Notes: generated from the letters alone by a model not told the origin. A stretch of DNA of 64,000 nucleotides from Pseudomonas gingeri (GCF_013386165.1 NZ_JACAOS010000001.1:175476-239475), one strand, 5' to 3'. Counted from the first letter of the stretch, positions 1 to 8,342 are shown. Numbers and translations: made by a program.

Positions 1-201
1 GGATGGCGATGCCAAAAACAACCATGCACGAAAACTACGGCGTGATGCTTCGCTAGAACAATATCTGGCGAACCTGGGAGCGACTTGGCGTGAAGCCTGA
101 AGCGAAGCCCGAGCGCGTGCATCGCCTTGCGAACGAGCACCTCGGGCTTTGTATGAGCACGTCGTACGGCGCGCATGATGCCACTTTGCTTGAACGGCCC
201 C
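1..201. other. Unassigned left-edge sequence
   Basis: No intact gene is visible. A plus-strand frame opening with ATG at position 10 reads MPKTTMHENYG and is stopped by TAG at 55-57; the same frame then stays open to about 200. It could be a decayed reading frame at an island edge, but nothing in it identifies a family. Confidence 0.3.
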
Positions 202-2172
202 TCAGAGGCCATCGACAATGCCCTTTATTCGGCCAGCATGGTGAGAGGCGGCAATGTAGTCCTCATAGATACGAGTAGCCTGGTTAACGAGATCACTGTA
301 TGTGCGAATACTGCCATTCATTATTTTCATTCGAGAGTCGTATTCCTCTGCCAGGAAATTCGAATACACCGGCTGTTTCTCAACGATGAAAACAATATCG
401 ATCATAGGAGGGCCGCCGGGAAATGGACTGGATGCGGGATTCTCATGAAAATACTGCTTGAGCGCACGCGAGTACTTAGTACCTTGCTCAATCAGAGCAT
501 CCATACCAACTGTGAGGCCTGGCTTTTTTAATTCCAGAACGATGAATCTATTAGCAGTGCTCGTATATGCAATATCTAACCTTGCACCTGCCTCAGCCTC
601 CGGACAAATCCTTTTCAGATAGTTGGTAAGCGTCATTTCATATTCTGTTGGTTTCTCTTTGTACCCCCATGAAGGGTCAACCAACCATAGATGCTTATAT
701 ATATGATCTTGGACTACGCGCTCTTTGACCTGTTGCTCCTTATGCTGATCAAGCTTCCTGATAACACTCAACCTTTGTTCGATCACCTCCATCTGCATAG
801 CGGCTTCGATATCCTCAACGGTAACCATAACCTCCCGAAAACCGCTAATATTTTTTTCGATGTCTATCGACTCAATTGCTTCGATATTATCTTGAACCTT
901 CAATTTCTCGAACGCTAATATCTGCGCTTTCAAAATTTCACGCTTTTGGCTTTTCTGCTCAGCAGCAGTACCATTGAAACGCATGGTGTATATTTTATTG
1001 ATCAGCTGCTTGGCTTTTTTCTTAAAATTCGGCTTAAGACTTTCTATCCACTCTTCCAGCTTAGGGAACTCATCTACCAACTCTGCAGAGCCTAATTCTC
1101 TGCGCCATTCATCCCAATCGGAAGCGATATTCTTGAGCCTAGTTCTTATGTATCCCATAAACTCTTGGAAGCGGGGATCATTTTCCTGTACCCCCTGGCG
1201 ACTACTTACGGCTATATCCCTCTGGCCGTTAGCATCCAGAACGTCATATTGAAGCTCGCCAACAAGGTAACTATTGAAAACCTTAGAGTCATCAATTCGT
1301 TTCTGAATATCTTCTTCAAAGATACGCCCATTGGCCAATAAGGTAATGGCATTATTATTATCGTCATCCTTCTTCAACTGTTCGGGCACAACAACGCTGC
1401 CTATGAAGCCATTGACTACGGCCCCAGCTACAGTAACCCCATCAAAATGATGATGTTTCACATGATTGGCACAAAGCGCTAGAGTTGAAGCCTCCGCGTT
1501 CCCGAAAGTCCATACAAACTGGATGTCAGGATAGAACCCTCTGTCGGCGAGAGTGATGGGCGTACCGTTGACATGAATTTTGAAGTCGTGTGACTCACCG
1601 ATCACACTGAAACGCCGGGCTATCCGCCTACGAAGAAAGGACTCGGTGGCGGAGGTCAGATTCTTGTTGAGCGCTTCAAGCTTGATGACGGTGCCCGAAC
1701 TTTGTATTTCAATTTCATGTGGCGCGACCTTCGGCTCAGGAAAATACTCTCCGTTTCGCTCGATGGTAGTGGCTAGCTCATCAACCAAAACTTTGAACCC
1801 ATGCTGCGTGTGGCCAGCCATTCGGCTGTAAAGGGTTACATCGTTTGCCAATGAAAACATGGCTAACTTACCAATCCCTTTACGCCCCATACACTGTCGG
1901 CCTTTCGGGGTGATGCTTTCCCCATTATTGCGGCGCGCATATCCCACTGTAAGAAACTTATCTTGAAGAGCACCATAATCCATTCCATGACCGTCATCGG
2001 TGATGGTAATCTCACCATTACCTAATTCTATGAAAACATTTTCGGCATCTGCGTCCCAAGCATTCGCAACTATCTCGGTCAAAACCGCTGGAGTGTTGCT
2101 GTACAGGCCGATTCCCAAGTGATTGAGAACGTTTGAGTCGATTTTGATTTTTAGGGGGGAAAGAGTGGACAT
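202..2172 (-). CDS. GHKL ATPase fused to a PD-(D/E)XK-like nuclease domain
   Basis: This is a 656-residue protein. Its N-terminus has the Hsp90/MutL-type (GHKL) ATP-binding motifs: an N-box E33..N37, a G1 box DDGHGM (59-64) and a glycine-rich lid GRKGIGK (96-102). The middle (about 380-510) is charged and probably helical. Near the C-terminus RLD (D533) is followed by VLELKK (E547, K549), the spacing expected of a PD-(D/E)XK nuclease core. I chose ATG 2172 rather than ATG 2178 because AAGG then sits about 6 bases upstream; the longer frame to 2286 has no such support. It lies 52 bp downstream of a membrane-protein gene on the same strand, in an AT-richer segment beside broken phage regulators. 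ATPase-nuclease fusions in such places are often anti-phage or restriction proteins, but that role is inferred here and I do not recognise a named system. Confidence 0.8.
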   Translation of the reverse strand: MSTLSPLKIKIDSNVLNHLGIGLYSNTPAVLTEIVANAWDADAENVFIELGNGEITITDDGHGMDYGALQDKFLTVGYARRNNGESITPKGRQCMGRKGIGKLAMFSLANDVTLYSRMAGHTQHGFKVLVDELATTIERNGEYFPEPKVAPHEIEIQSSGTVIKLEALNKNLTSATESFLRRRIARRFSVIGESHDFKIHVNGTPITLADRGFYPDIQFVWTFGNAEASTLALCANHVKHHHFDGVTVAGAVVNGFIGSVVVPEQLKKDDDNNNAITLLANGRIFEEDIQKRIDDSKVFNSYLVGELQYDVLDANGQRDIAVSSRQGVQENDPRFQEFMGYIRTRLKNIASDWDEWRRELGSAELVDEFPKLEEWIESLKPNFKKKAKQLINKIYTMRFNGTAAEQKSQKREILKAQILAFEKLKVQDNIEAIESIDIEKNISGFREVMVTVEDIEAAMQMEVIEQRLSVIRKLDQHKEQQVKERVVQDHIYKHLWLVDPSWGYKEKPTEYEMTLTNYLKRICPEAEAGARLDIAYTSTANRFIVLELKKPGLTVGMDALIEQGTKYSRALKQYFHENPASSPFPGGPPMIDIVFIVEKQPVYSNFLAEEYDSRMKIMNGSIRTYSDLVNQATRIYEDYIAASHHAGRIKGIVDGL

Positions 2173-2224
2173 GTTCATCCTTGAAAGTGTTGGTTGTTTT
2201 AGTTGACGATCAAAGCTATAAAGT

Positions 2225-2884
2225 TTAATGCTGCTCAACGTTACTTTGCTGTGCGGCAGATTTGACAAAAAAAGTAAGCGCAGCATCGTATGCTGGTCTT
2301 TTTTCTACAAAGGTGTCCTGAGTAAACTCCTCAAAAACATAGTGCATCCAAATTGCTGTGCTAAACATTTTAGTCTCAGTCGATAAGTATTTTTTATAAA
2401 ATATTTTTTCCAATTCCCTCAACCTACCTAGCACCTCAGCTTCTTTGTTGATATTGCATTCAGCACTGAACTGCTCATTTTTAATTTTAGATTCTTCACC
2501 CTGATCAGACGACCAGCTTTTAGAGCACGACTCAACACCTTTTTGCAGCGCAACGAGCACCAAGAACGCTTTTCTCTGACCTGGTGAGAGAACGGAGTAA
2601 GCGTTTTCATAATCAGCGATGAGTTCTGGAAAAACGAAACTGGGCACACTATAAGACTCTACAGAGTGTTCCCCTTGCGATATAAAAAGACGTCGATTTT
2701 TCATGGTGCTGTCCAGCATATTCAACTGCCAAACTAGGGAGATTTTAATGTCCGCACACTTGAGCAATAATTTTTTCTTAGTCAGATATTGCTGAGTTCT
2801 GTGTTTTACGAACTCGACCAAAGGAAGAAAAAGCAGGCCAATTAACGCGCCGATTAATACATATAAAGCTTGCCCGTTGCTCAT
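2225..2884 (-). CDS. Small membrane-anchored protein of unknown function
   Basis: The 219-residue product begins with one strong membrane segment (about residues 6-25, LYVLIGALIGLLFLPLVEF) followed by a basic stretch (KHRTQQYLTKKK). The rest is a soluble, probably helical and cytoplasmic region with several cysteines. ATG 2884 follows a good AAGGAG. The gene ends 52 bp before the ATPase-nuclease gene on the same strand, so the two probably form an operon with this one first. Base composition is clearly more AT-rich than the neighbouring core genes, which suggests transfer. I do not recognise the family. A membrane partner or sensor for the downstream ATPase would fit the layout but is speculation. 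Confidence 0.75.
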   Translation of the reverse strand: MSNGQALYVLIGALIGLLFLPLVEFVKHRTQQYLTKKKLLLKCADIKISLVWQLNMLDSTMKNRRLFISQGEHSVESYSVPSFVFPELIADYENAYSVLSPGQRKAFLVLVALQKGVESCSKSWSSDQGEESKIKNEQFSAECNINKEAEVLGRLRELEKIFYKKYLSTETKMFSTAIWMHYVFEEFTQDTFVEKRPAYDAALTFFVKSAAQQSNVEQH

Positions 2885-2933
2885 TTTAGTTCTCCTTAAC
2901 TAACGAATTAAACATCCATTAGCTACAGCATTT

Positions 2934-3271
2934 TTATTTCCCAATAGGGTGAGATAAATTGCTGGCCAGCGCTGCAATCATCGTCCTGGTGTAGCCCTGC
3001 TCACCATCTGGCAGCAGGCGAAAGTGTTCGAGCAGATCCGCCTCGGCGGCGCTGATGCTGTCCGCCGGGAGCGGTTTCCGTGCTCCACTTACGACGTACA
3101 GCACGTCGACGTCCAAGCGCCCACAGCTGCCAGATAAAACGCATCCGGCGCTCCCGATCCTTTCTCGTAATTGATCTGAGTGGTTTTACCCACCCCGCCG
3201 GCCGCAGCCATATTGGTCTGATTAAGACCCAGGCGCGACCTTTCTTCCTTCAGCCGAACGCCGATAGCCAT
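2934..3271 (-). pseudogene. Frameshifted XRE-family phage-type regulator
   Basis: The first part (ATG 3271, frame to about 3120) encodes a helix-turn-helix N-terminus beginning MAIGVRLKEERSRLGL, with an INYEKG motif. The frame is then lost. A second frame resumes at once with DVDVLYVVSGARKPLPADS and runs to the stop at 2934. Together they make the roughly 112-residue XRE repressor common in Pseudomonas prophages. The break lies around 3116-3124 and looks like one missing base. The gene is therefore probably inactive, unless the shift is a sequencing error. Confidence 0.75.
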
Positions 3272-3345
3272 TTTTTTGAACCTCAGGCAATTTCAGGATC
3301 AAATATCTGAACCAGTATCACCGCGTCATCACACGAAACCGCACT

Positions 3346-3600
3346 ATGCCGAACGGCTACCCCACTGAGCAAGCGTGCAAAGCAGCGCGCGAGCGGCTGC
3401 AAAAGCTTGGACTGCCCGCAAAAAACGGGCAGAGCAGAACGACTTCACCCCCCCAGCACCGTGTACGCAGTGCTGAACGGGCGGAAGAAGTGCCTGCGCT
3501 GCGTATCGCGCCGGGCCGCTGTGCTGCTGGGTGTTGCCGCTAACCGAAAACTCACGCTTCTTAAAGCCCATTGTCGGCGCTACGTACACAAAGCTCAGTG
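3346..3600 (+). pseudogene. Degenerate phage-associated DNA-binding protein
   Basis: Coding pieces lie in different plus frames. The frame from 3346 gives EQACKAARERLQKLGL; another gives TVYAVLNGRKKCLR followed by AAVLLGVAANRK. The VLNGRKKCLRG-type motif is typical of small Cro/Ner-like DNA-binding proteins paired with XRE repressors in Pseudomonas prophages. The frames break near an A-run (about 3420-3425) and a run of seven C (about 3449-3455). It diverges from the broken XRE gene, as the two sides of a phage immunity region do. The rest up to 3757 shows no convincing gene. Confidence 0.5.
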
Positions 3601-3757
3601 CTCCGATCGCCGGCCAAGCTGCCGCAGCGGTGCACTTCACGCCAAGTAGTAGCTGGTAGGCATTGCATTGCTCCAATCTTCTCGGTTCGCGGCAACAATT
3701 TTATGTATGCAGCTCATTTCATGAGCGGAGATCGACCACCTAACACTTAGCAAGCGC

Positions 3758-4054
3758 CTAATCATGGGGTTTTCCTTTGGCGAACGCCGCCTGTTGTTCG
3801 GCGCTGGCTTCTTGCTGGTATTGGGCTTTCCACTCGGCATAGGGCATGCCGTAGATCACTTCACGGGCGTCGTCGAGGCTGACTTCGATCTGGCGTTCGT
3901 CGGCTTCGGCCTTGTACCATTTGGACAGGCAGTTGCGGCAGAACCCGGCGAGGTTCATCAGGTCGATGTTCTGCACATCCTTGCGGCTGTCCAGGTGCGC
4001 GACCAGCCGGCGGAAGGCGGCGGCTTCGAGTTCGAGGCGTTCTTGCGTGGTCAT
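3758..4054 (-). CDS. DUF1244 domain protein
   Basis: The product is a 98-residue conserved small protein (begins MTTQERLELEAAAF, ends AFAKGKPHD). The central block DLMNLAGFCRNCLSKWYKAEADE, with its CRNC cysteine pair, is the hallmark of DUF1244. I placed the start at ATG 4054 because the family begins with MTTQERLELE; an in-frame ATG at 4069 would add five residues. The function is unknown. It follows folX on the same strand after about 96 bp of repeat-rich DNA, an order I recall from other Pseudomonas genomes, so it may be read with the fol operon. Confidence 0.85.
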   Translation of the reverse strand: MTTQERLELEAAAFRRLVAHLDSRKDVQNIDLMNLAGFCRNCLSKWYKAEADERQIEVSLDDAREVIYGMPYAEWKAQYQQEASAEQQAAFAKGKPHD

Positions 4055-4076
4055 TAAGAGGGCTCGCAAAGCGAGC

Positions 4077-4140
4077 AGTTTCGAGCTTCAAGCTGCAAGC
4101 CGCAAGTAAAAAGCGATCAGCTTGCAGCTTAAAGCTTACC
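4077..4140. repeat. AAGCTGCAAG-type simple repeats
   Basis: Short imperfect copies of AGCTTCAAGCTGCAAG and its complement (CTTGCAGCTTAAAGC) fill the gap between folX and the DUF1244 gene. The same unit recurs after the LuxR gene near 20293. They can form a hairpin and may act as a terminator-like spacer. Confidence 0.55.
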
Positions 4141-4150
4141 GCTCGCAGCC

Positions 4151-4522
4151 CTAGCGGCTCGCCGCTAGCGTAATCGACACCGATTCGGCAAACCGCAACG
4201 CGTGGGGCTTGTCGACTTCGACCTCGGCATACAGCACGGCTTCGTTGCTCATCACCAGGTCCAGCAGTTCCTGGGTCAGGCGTTCGAGCAGGGCAAAGCG
4301 GTTGCCCTCCACATGCTGGATGATCGCCTTGGTGATGGTGCGGTAGTTCAGGGCGTGATCGATGTCGTTGTCGCGTACCGCTTCCTGGGCCGCATAGAGG
4401 ATGGTCAGGTTGATCAGCACATCCTGCTTGTTGAGGATCTCGTCCTCGTTGATACCGATAAAGGTCCGCAGGCACAGGTCCTTGACCCGGATGCGCGCCA
4501 TGCCTGGTTGAAGTTGTGGCAT
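4151..4522 (-). CDS. folX: Dihydroneopterin triphosphate 2'-epimerase
   Basis: FolX epimerises 7,8-dihydroneopterin triphosphate to the dihydromonapterin form. The 123-residue length and sequence ([40 protein letters not shown]) match the FolX/FolB tunnelling fold. ATG 4522 starts [12 protein letters not shown], with GGAG about 9 bases upstream. It begins only 2 bp after the folE stop, so the two genes are translated from one message. With FolE and FolM it completes a short route to tetrahydromonapterin, the pterin cofactor used by bacterial phenylalanine hydroxylase in pseudomonads. Confidence 0.93.
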   Translation of the reverse strand: MPQLQPGMARIRVKDLCLRTFIGINEDEILNKQDVLINLTILYAAQEAVRDNDIDHALNYRTITKAIIQHVEGNRFALLERLTQELLDLVMSNEAVLYAEVEVDKPHALRFAESVSITLAASR

Positions 4523-4524
4523 TA

Positions 4525-5085
4525 CTACTTGCTCCGTCCAATCAGTTGCAGGAACTCCATGCGAGTGGTGCTCGAGTCGCGCAGGGCGCCGAGCATCACC
4601 GAGGTGTTCATGGTCGAATTCTGTTTTTCCACACCGCGCATCATCATGCACATGTGCTGGGCTTCGATCACCACCGCCACGCCGGCGGCCTGGGTGACTT
4701 GCTCGATGGCGTCGGCGATCTGCCGGGTGAGGTTTTCCTGGATCTGCAGGCGGCGGGCGAACATGTCGACGATCCGGGCGATCTTCGACAGCCCCAGGAC
4801 CTTGCCGGTGGGCATGTAGGCGACATGGGCCTTGCCGATGAAGGGTAGCAGGTGGTGTTCGCACAGCGAGTACAACTCGATGTCCTTGACGATGACCATC
4901 TCGTCATTGTCGGAGGCGAACAGCGCGCCGTTGACCACCTCGTCGAGACTCTGCTCATAGCCGTGACACAGGTATTGCATGGCCTTGGCGGCCCGTTTCG
5001 GGGTGTCCAGCAGGCCCTCGCGGTCAGGGTTTTCGCCCAGCCCCAGAAGGATTTCGCGGTAATGCTCGGGCAATGTGGCACTCAT
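4525..5085 (-). CDS. folE: GTP cyclohydrolase I
   Basis: FolE converts GTP to 7,8-dihydroneopterin triphosphate, the first step of pterin and folate synthesis. The 186-residue protein has the type I signatures: the zinc-ligand segment [10 protein letters not shown], the [21 protein letters not shown] block, and the [14 protein letters not shown] segment near the C-terminus that supplies the second cysteine ligand. ATG 5085 follows GAGGAA. It is the middle gene of folM-folE-folX (24 bp after folM, 2 bp before folX). I recall folE being among the blue-light-induced genes of P. putida, which matters because a PplR/LOV pair and a PplR-like box lie close by. Confidence 0.95.
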   Translation of the reverse strand: MSATLPEHYREILLGLGENPDREGLLDTPKRAAKAMQYLCHGYEQSLDEVVNGALFASDNDEMVIVKDIELYSLCEHHLLPFIGKAHVAYMPTGKVLGLSKIARIVDMFARRLQIQENLTRQIADAIEQVTQAAGVAVVIEAQHMCMMMRGVEKQNSTMNTSVMLGALRDSSTTRMEFLQLIGRSK

Positions 5086-5109
5086 GGAAAGGGTTCCTCG
5101 CGGGGCGGC

Positions 5110-5820
5110 TTATTTAAGGTGCCGGCCGCCGTTGACGGTCAAGGTTGTGCCGGTGACATACGGGTTGTCCAGCAGGTAGCGCAGGCTCTGGTAGACCACC
5201 CCGGCTCCGGGCTCGATACCCAGGGCCGATTTGGCCAGGGTCCTGGCGCGGTACGCCGCGTCGTCGTCGGGGTTGAACATCAGCAGGGCCGGGGCGATGC
5301 CGTTGACCTTGATCCGTGGCGCGTAGCGGGCCGCGAAGGACAGGGTCAGGTTGTCCAGGCCGGCCTTGCTGGCGCAGTAGGCCATGTGCTGGCTGCTGCC
5401 CTTGCGGGTGACATCGTCGCTGATGTGCACGATATCGGCCAGCGGCGAGCGTTCCAGCAACTCGGCGCAGTGCAGGTTGATCAGATAGGGTGCTAGCATG
5501 TGCAGGCTGAACATCTGGGTAAACGCCGTGCTTTCGTTGCCGGGGCTTTCGCTGATCCAGGCCGAGGCGTTATGGATGATCGCCCGCAGGCTGTCGGTAT
5601 GCTGCTTCAGCGTCTCGATAAAGGCCAGGATCCCGGCTTCGCTGGAGAAGTCGGCGAACAGCGCAGTCGCGCCAAGGTCGCGCAGGGCCTGGACGCCGGG
5701 ACGCTCGCTGCGATAGCTGAAGATCACCGGGTAGCCGTCGGCCAGCAGTCGCTCTGCGCAATGCAGGCCGACACGCTGGCCGGCGCCAGTAATCAGGATC
5801 GGGGCAGAAGACGGTGGCAT
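5110..5820 (-). CDS. folM: Dihydromonapterin reductase (SDR family)
   Basis: This short-chain dehydrogenase (236 residues from ATG 5820) should reduce dihydromonapterin to tetrahydromonapterin with NADPH. Visible motifs are the nucleotide-binding ITGAGQRVGLH near residue 11, the HNAS segment, and the catalytic YCASKAGLD. The C-terminus VNGGRHLK is typical of FolM. I chose ATG 5820 (MPPSSAPILITG) because the upstream extension runs through the putative promoter. It is the first gene of folM-folE-folX, so the box at 5872-5898 would control all three. Confidence 0.9.
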   Translation of the reverse strand: MPPSSAPILITGAGQRVGLHCAERLLADGYPVIFSYRSERPGVQALRDLGATALFADFSSEAGILAFIETLKQHTDSLRAIIHNASAWISESPGNESTAFTQMFSLHMLAPYLINLHCAELLERSPLADIVHISDDVTRKGSSQHMAYCASKAGLDNLTLSFAARYAPRIKVNGIAPALLMFNPDDDAAYRARTLAKSALGIEPGAGVVYQSLRYLLDNPYVTGTTLTVNGGRHLK

Positions 5821-5871
5821 CGAAGGCTCGTGGCAAGCGGTGAAGGGGCATCGGTTGACGTTGAAGTCAAA

Positions 5872-5898
5872 ACTATACCAGCCACACCGCTTGTACAA
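5872..5898 (-). promoter_or_regulatory. Putative PplR (light-regulator) box over the folM promoter
   Basis: On the minus strand the sequence reads TGTACA, 12 bases, GGTATA. The P. putida PplR consensus, as I remember it, is TRTACA-N12-TGTAYA, so 11 of 12 defined positions match. TTGTAC (5898-5893) and TATAGT (5877-5872), 15 bp apart, could serve as -35 and -10. The box would overlap both, as expected for a repressor of the LitR type. It lies about 52 bp before the folM start. Confidence 0.55.
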
Positions 5899-5923
5899 CT
5901 GCCAAGCCGGCTACCGCGTACCG

Positions 5924-6493
5924 TCAATGCCGGGCAGCGGCGGTATCGCCCGGCAATGGCAAGGCTTTTGGGCTGTTCAACCAAGCCGCCAGCAGGTGGG
6001 TCGACAGTGGAATGAAGAAGTAGACCATCAGCGGAGTCAGCACCAGGGTGCTGACCAGGACCCGTGGCACCAGGCTCAACTCGGCCAGCAATGGCCCGAG
6101 GCCAAAGTTGAACAGCAATGACACCGGAAAGAACGCCAGCCAGATCGCCACCGCCTGCTTCCAGCGCGGCGGCCGTTGGCCCGCGGCGCCGAACCAGCCG
6201 TCGATGCCACTGACCCGCCGCTCCTGCGGTCCGGCGAACAGGTCGCGGCCACGCACCAGCCAGGCCTTGCGCGAGGCGGAGTGCTCCCAGGCGCCCAGGG
6301 TCGCGGCATCGCTGAAGCGGAAAATCATCTGGAATTCGTTGTCACCGGGCGGCGGGGCGAGCACGCCGGAGCCCAGGTAACCGGGAAAGTCGGTGGCGAG
6401 CAATTCGCCCTCCTGCAACCAGGCGAGCATGTCCTGGTAGCGGCCATCGGCAACGCGCCGGGCAACCATCATGGTGACGGGTGAGGTAGACAT
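5924..6493 (-). CDS. Membrane-anchored antibiotic-biosynthesis-monooxygenase-like protein
   Basis: The N-terminal half (about residues 1-100) resembles the small ABM/DUF4188-like ferredoxin fold: VTMMVARRV, a GYLGSGVL segment and an FRFSDAATLGAWE segment. The C-terminal half has two membrane segments (about 118-140 and 146-168) with short loops. ATG 6493 follows GGAG, giving 189 residues; the longer frame to 6583 lacks such a site. It lies downstream of nothing on its strand and diverges from the MerR regulator. The catalytic activity is unknown; a redox or quinone-related role is possible. Its position between a light-type regulator and the fol operon makes light control worth testing. Confidence 0.8.
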   Translation of the reverse strand: MSTSPVTMMVARRVADGRYQDMLAWLQEGELLATDFPGYLGSGVLAPPPGDNEFQMIFRFSDAATLGAWEHSASRKAWLVRGRDLFAGPQERRVSGIDGWFGAAGQRPPRWKQAVAIWLAFFPVSLLFNFGLGPLLAELSLVPRVLVSTLVLTPLMVYFFIPLSTHLLAAWLNSPKALPLPGDTAAARH

Positions 6494-6639
6494 TATGTAT
6501 CTCCGTAAGACAAGCATGCCGCCCGGGTAGGGTCGATGCGCAACGCAGCGCCGGGGTGGTGGGCTGCGCTTGTGGACAGGCAAGAATTATTCCCTATTCC
6601 GGGAAATGCACCAAGACAGTGAGTCGTATTGCGTATGAT

Positions 6640-6670
6640 TTGCAGGGATCTGGATCCATTGGGCTAGAAT
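6640..6670 (+). promoter_or_regulatory. Possible 19-bp-spaced promoter upstream of the MerR gene
   Basis: TTGCAG (6640-6645) and TAGAAT (6665-6670) are separated by 19 bp, the long spacing used at MerR-family-controlled promoters. The fit is modest and could be chance. Confidence 0.25.
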
Positions 6671-6702
6671 ATCTGTCAATCCTATTCATAAATGTGTGAC
6701 AG

Positions 6703-7671
6703 ATGCCCGTCATGACCGAACTTGAACCTGCCGCGCCGCTGTTGCGGGCGCTGAAACAGGAAGAGTTGTTCCCCATTCGTGAGGTCTCGCGCCTGACCGG
6801 CGTCAATCCGGTCACCCTGCGGGCGTGGGAGCGGCGCTACGGTCTGATTCAACCGACGCGCACCGAAAGTGGGCATCGCCTCTATGCCATGAGCGATATC
6901 GAGACGGTCCGCACCATCATGGGATGGATCGAGCGCGGCGTGGCCGTGAGCAAGGTCGGCAAGATCCTGGCGAAAACCAGCGCCCAGGCCCAGCCCATCC
7001 ACACCCCTTCCGGCATTGCGGCGCAATCGATTGCCCAGGCGGAATGGGACGACTGGCAGACGCAATTGCGCGTGGCGGTCAGCGCTTTCGACGAGCCGGC
7101 CCTTGAGCGTCTGTACGGGCAAGTGTTTTCCAGTTATCCACTGACCGTGGTGTTCCAGAATATCCTCCTGCCGCTGTGGCAGCGCTTGCAGCAGGGTGGT
7201 GAGTTCGGCCAGGCCAGCGAGTGGCTGTTTCTCGATACCTTCCTGCGTGCGCGTGTTCTGCAGCGTCTGCACCTGGTGCGCGGTCTGCCCTCCCAGCGCA
7301 TTGTGCTGGCGGCGTTACCGGATCAATGCCGTGAACTCGAATTGCTGGTGGCCGGCCTGTTGCTGGGTGATGGCGACCGCTCCGTCAGCGTCCTGGCCGT
7401 CGGCCAGCCCTTCGATGAACTGACCCTGGTCTGTGAAAAGGTCCGGCCCGAGGCGTTGGTGCTGTATTCCAACCGCTCGCCACTGTCCGATCTGCCACGC
7501 CGCCTCAACCGTCTGGCGCTGTCGGTGGACTGCGCGGTGATGTTGGCCGGGGATGTCTCGGAGCTATTGCAGGAGCGCCTGGAAGGGTCGAGCATCGGTT
7601 GCCTGGGTAACGACGGCCGGCTGATGCGCCGGCGCTTGCAGCAGTTGCTGGCGGGCCGGCTCGACACCTGA
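6703..7671 (+). CDS. MerR-family regulator of the LitR/PplR type
   Basis: This 322-residue regulator starts with a MerR helix-turn-helix (FPIREVSRLTGVNPVTLRAW, then the wing ERRYGLIQPTRTESGHRLY). About 220 residues follow that resemble the B12-binding part of LitR/CarH proteins. I do not see the W-x9-EH signature used to hold adenosyl-B12 in light-sensing CarH, so it fits the class II LitR group (PplR of P. putida), which depends on a LOV protein for light input. The LOV gene lies convergently 47 bp away (7719-8183), the arrangement I recall for pplR2/pplR3. A second ATG at 6712 is an alternative start. Likely targets include its own region and the folM operon. Confidence 0.85.
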   Translation: MPVMTELEPAAPLLRALKQEELFPIREVSRLTGVNPVTLRAWERRYGLIQPTRTESGHRLYAMSDIETVRTIMGWIERGVAVSKVGKILAKTSAQAQPIHTPSGIAAQSIAQAEWDDWQTQLRVAVSAFDEPALERLYGQVFSSYPLTVVFQNILLPLWQRLQQGGEFGQASEWLFLDTFLRARVLQRLHLVRGLPSQRIVLAALPDQCRELELLVAGLLLGDGDRSVSVLAVGQPFDELTLVCEKVRPEALVLYSNRSPLSDLPRRLNRLALSVDCAVMLAGDVSELLQERLEGSSIGCLGNDGRLMRRRLQQLLAGRLDT

Positions 7672-7718
7672 TCGAACATCAGGCGTCTTCTTTGAGCGGC
7701 TGGAGGATTGCGCCAGGT

Positions 7719-8183
7719 TTATCGCGCAGTGCCGCCGGCTGCCTTCAGTGCATCCAGTTCGGCCTGGACCTCGGCCAGTTGCGCTTCCAGCTGGGCCACC
7801 CGCTGTTGCGCCTTGACCTGCACCGTCACGTCTTTTTGCACGCCGACGAAGTAGGTCAGCTGGTCGCTTTGGTTGAACACCGGGGACAGCGACAGTTCGT
7901 TCCAGAAATGGCTGCCGTCCTTGCGATAGTTGCGCAGGATCTGCCGGCACGGCTTGCGCGTGTGCAGGGCTTCGCGGATCAGCTCCAGTGCCGGCTGGTC
8001 GCGGTCGCCCGACTGCAGGAAGCGACAGTCCTGGTAGAGGATCTCTTCGTTGGTGTAACCGGTCAGGCGTTCGAACGCCGGGTTGGCGTAGATCAGGATA
8101 TGGTCTTCACCTTCCTGTTCGGCGACCACGATGCCGTCATTCGAGGCGTCAATCACCATTTGCAGCAGTTTGGGATTTATCAT
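7719..8183 (-). CDS. Short LOV blue-light photoreceptor
   Basis: The 154-residue protein is a single PAS/LOV domain with short flanking helices. The flavin-attachment segment is YQDCRFLQ with Cys53, the same position as in the short LOV proteins of P. putida; blue light forms a cysteinyl-FMN bond there. Further LOV motifs are NPAFERLTGY, NYRKDGSHFWNEL and YFVGVQKDV. A C-terminal coiled-coil helix (about 125-154, QQRVAQLEAQLAEVQ) probably extends the dimer. There is no output domain, so it must signal by protein contact. The convergent PplR-type MerR gene is the obvious partner. Confidence 0.92.
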   Translation of the reverse strand: MINPKLLQMVIDASNDGIVVAEQEGEDHILIYANPAFERLTGYTNEEILYQDCRFLQSGDRDQPALELIREALHTRKPCRQILRNYRKDGSHFWNELSLSPVFNQSDQLTYFVGVQKDVTVQVKAQQRVAQLEAQLAEVQAELDALKAAGGTAR

Positions 8184-8342
8184 CGTTCAAAGCCCCCCGC
8201 ATTCCGTTGACATGTCCGGCGAAGTTTAAGGCATCGTCTTGAATAATCCATCCCATTTGCTGGCGGCGAAGGGCGGGTTTTGTGAGAAAGTCTCTCATCT
8301 GCTGGTATCCTGGGTTTTTTATCAAGCATCAGGATCAGATTG

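Noticed and set aside
3344..3676. 110-residue minus-strand frame over the degenerate phage gene
   Set aside because: It is antisense to recognisable pieces of a phage DNA-binding gene and has low-complexity composition; treated as a shadow.
3637..3840. 67-residue minus-strand frame next to DUF1244
   Set aside because: It overlaps the conserved end of the DUF1244 gene in another frame, has no clear ribosome site, and matches no family I know.
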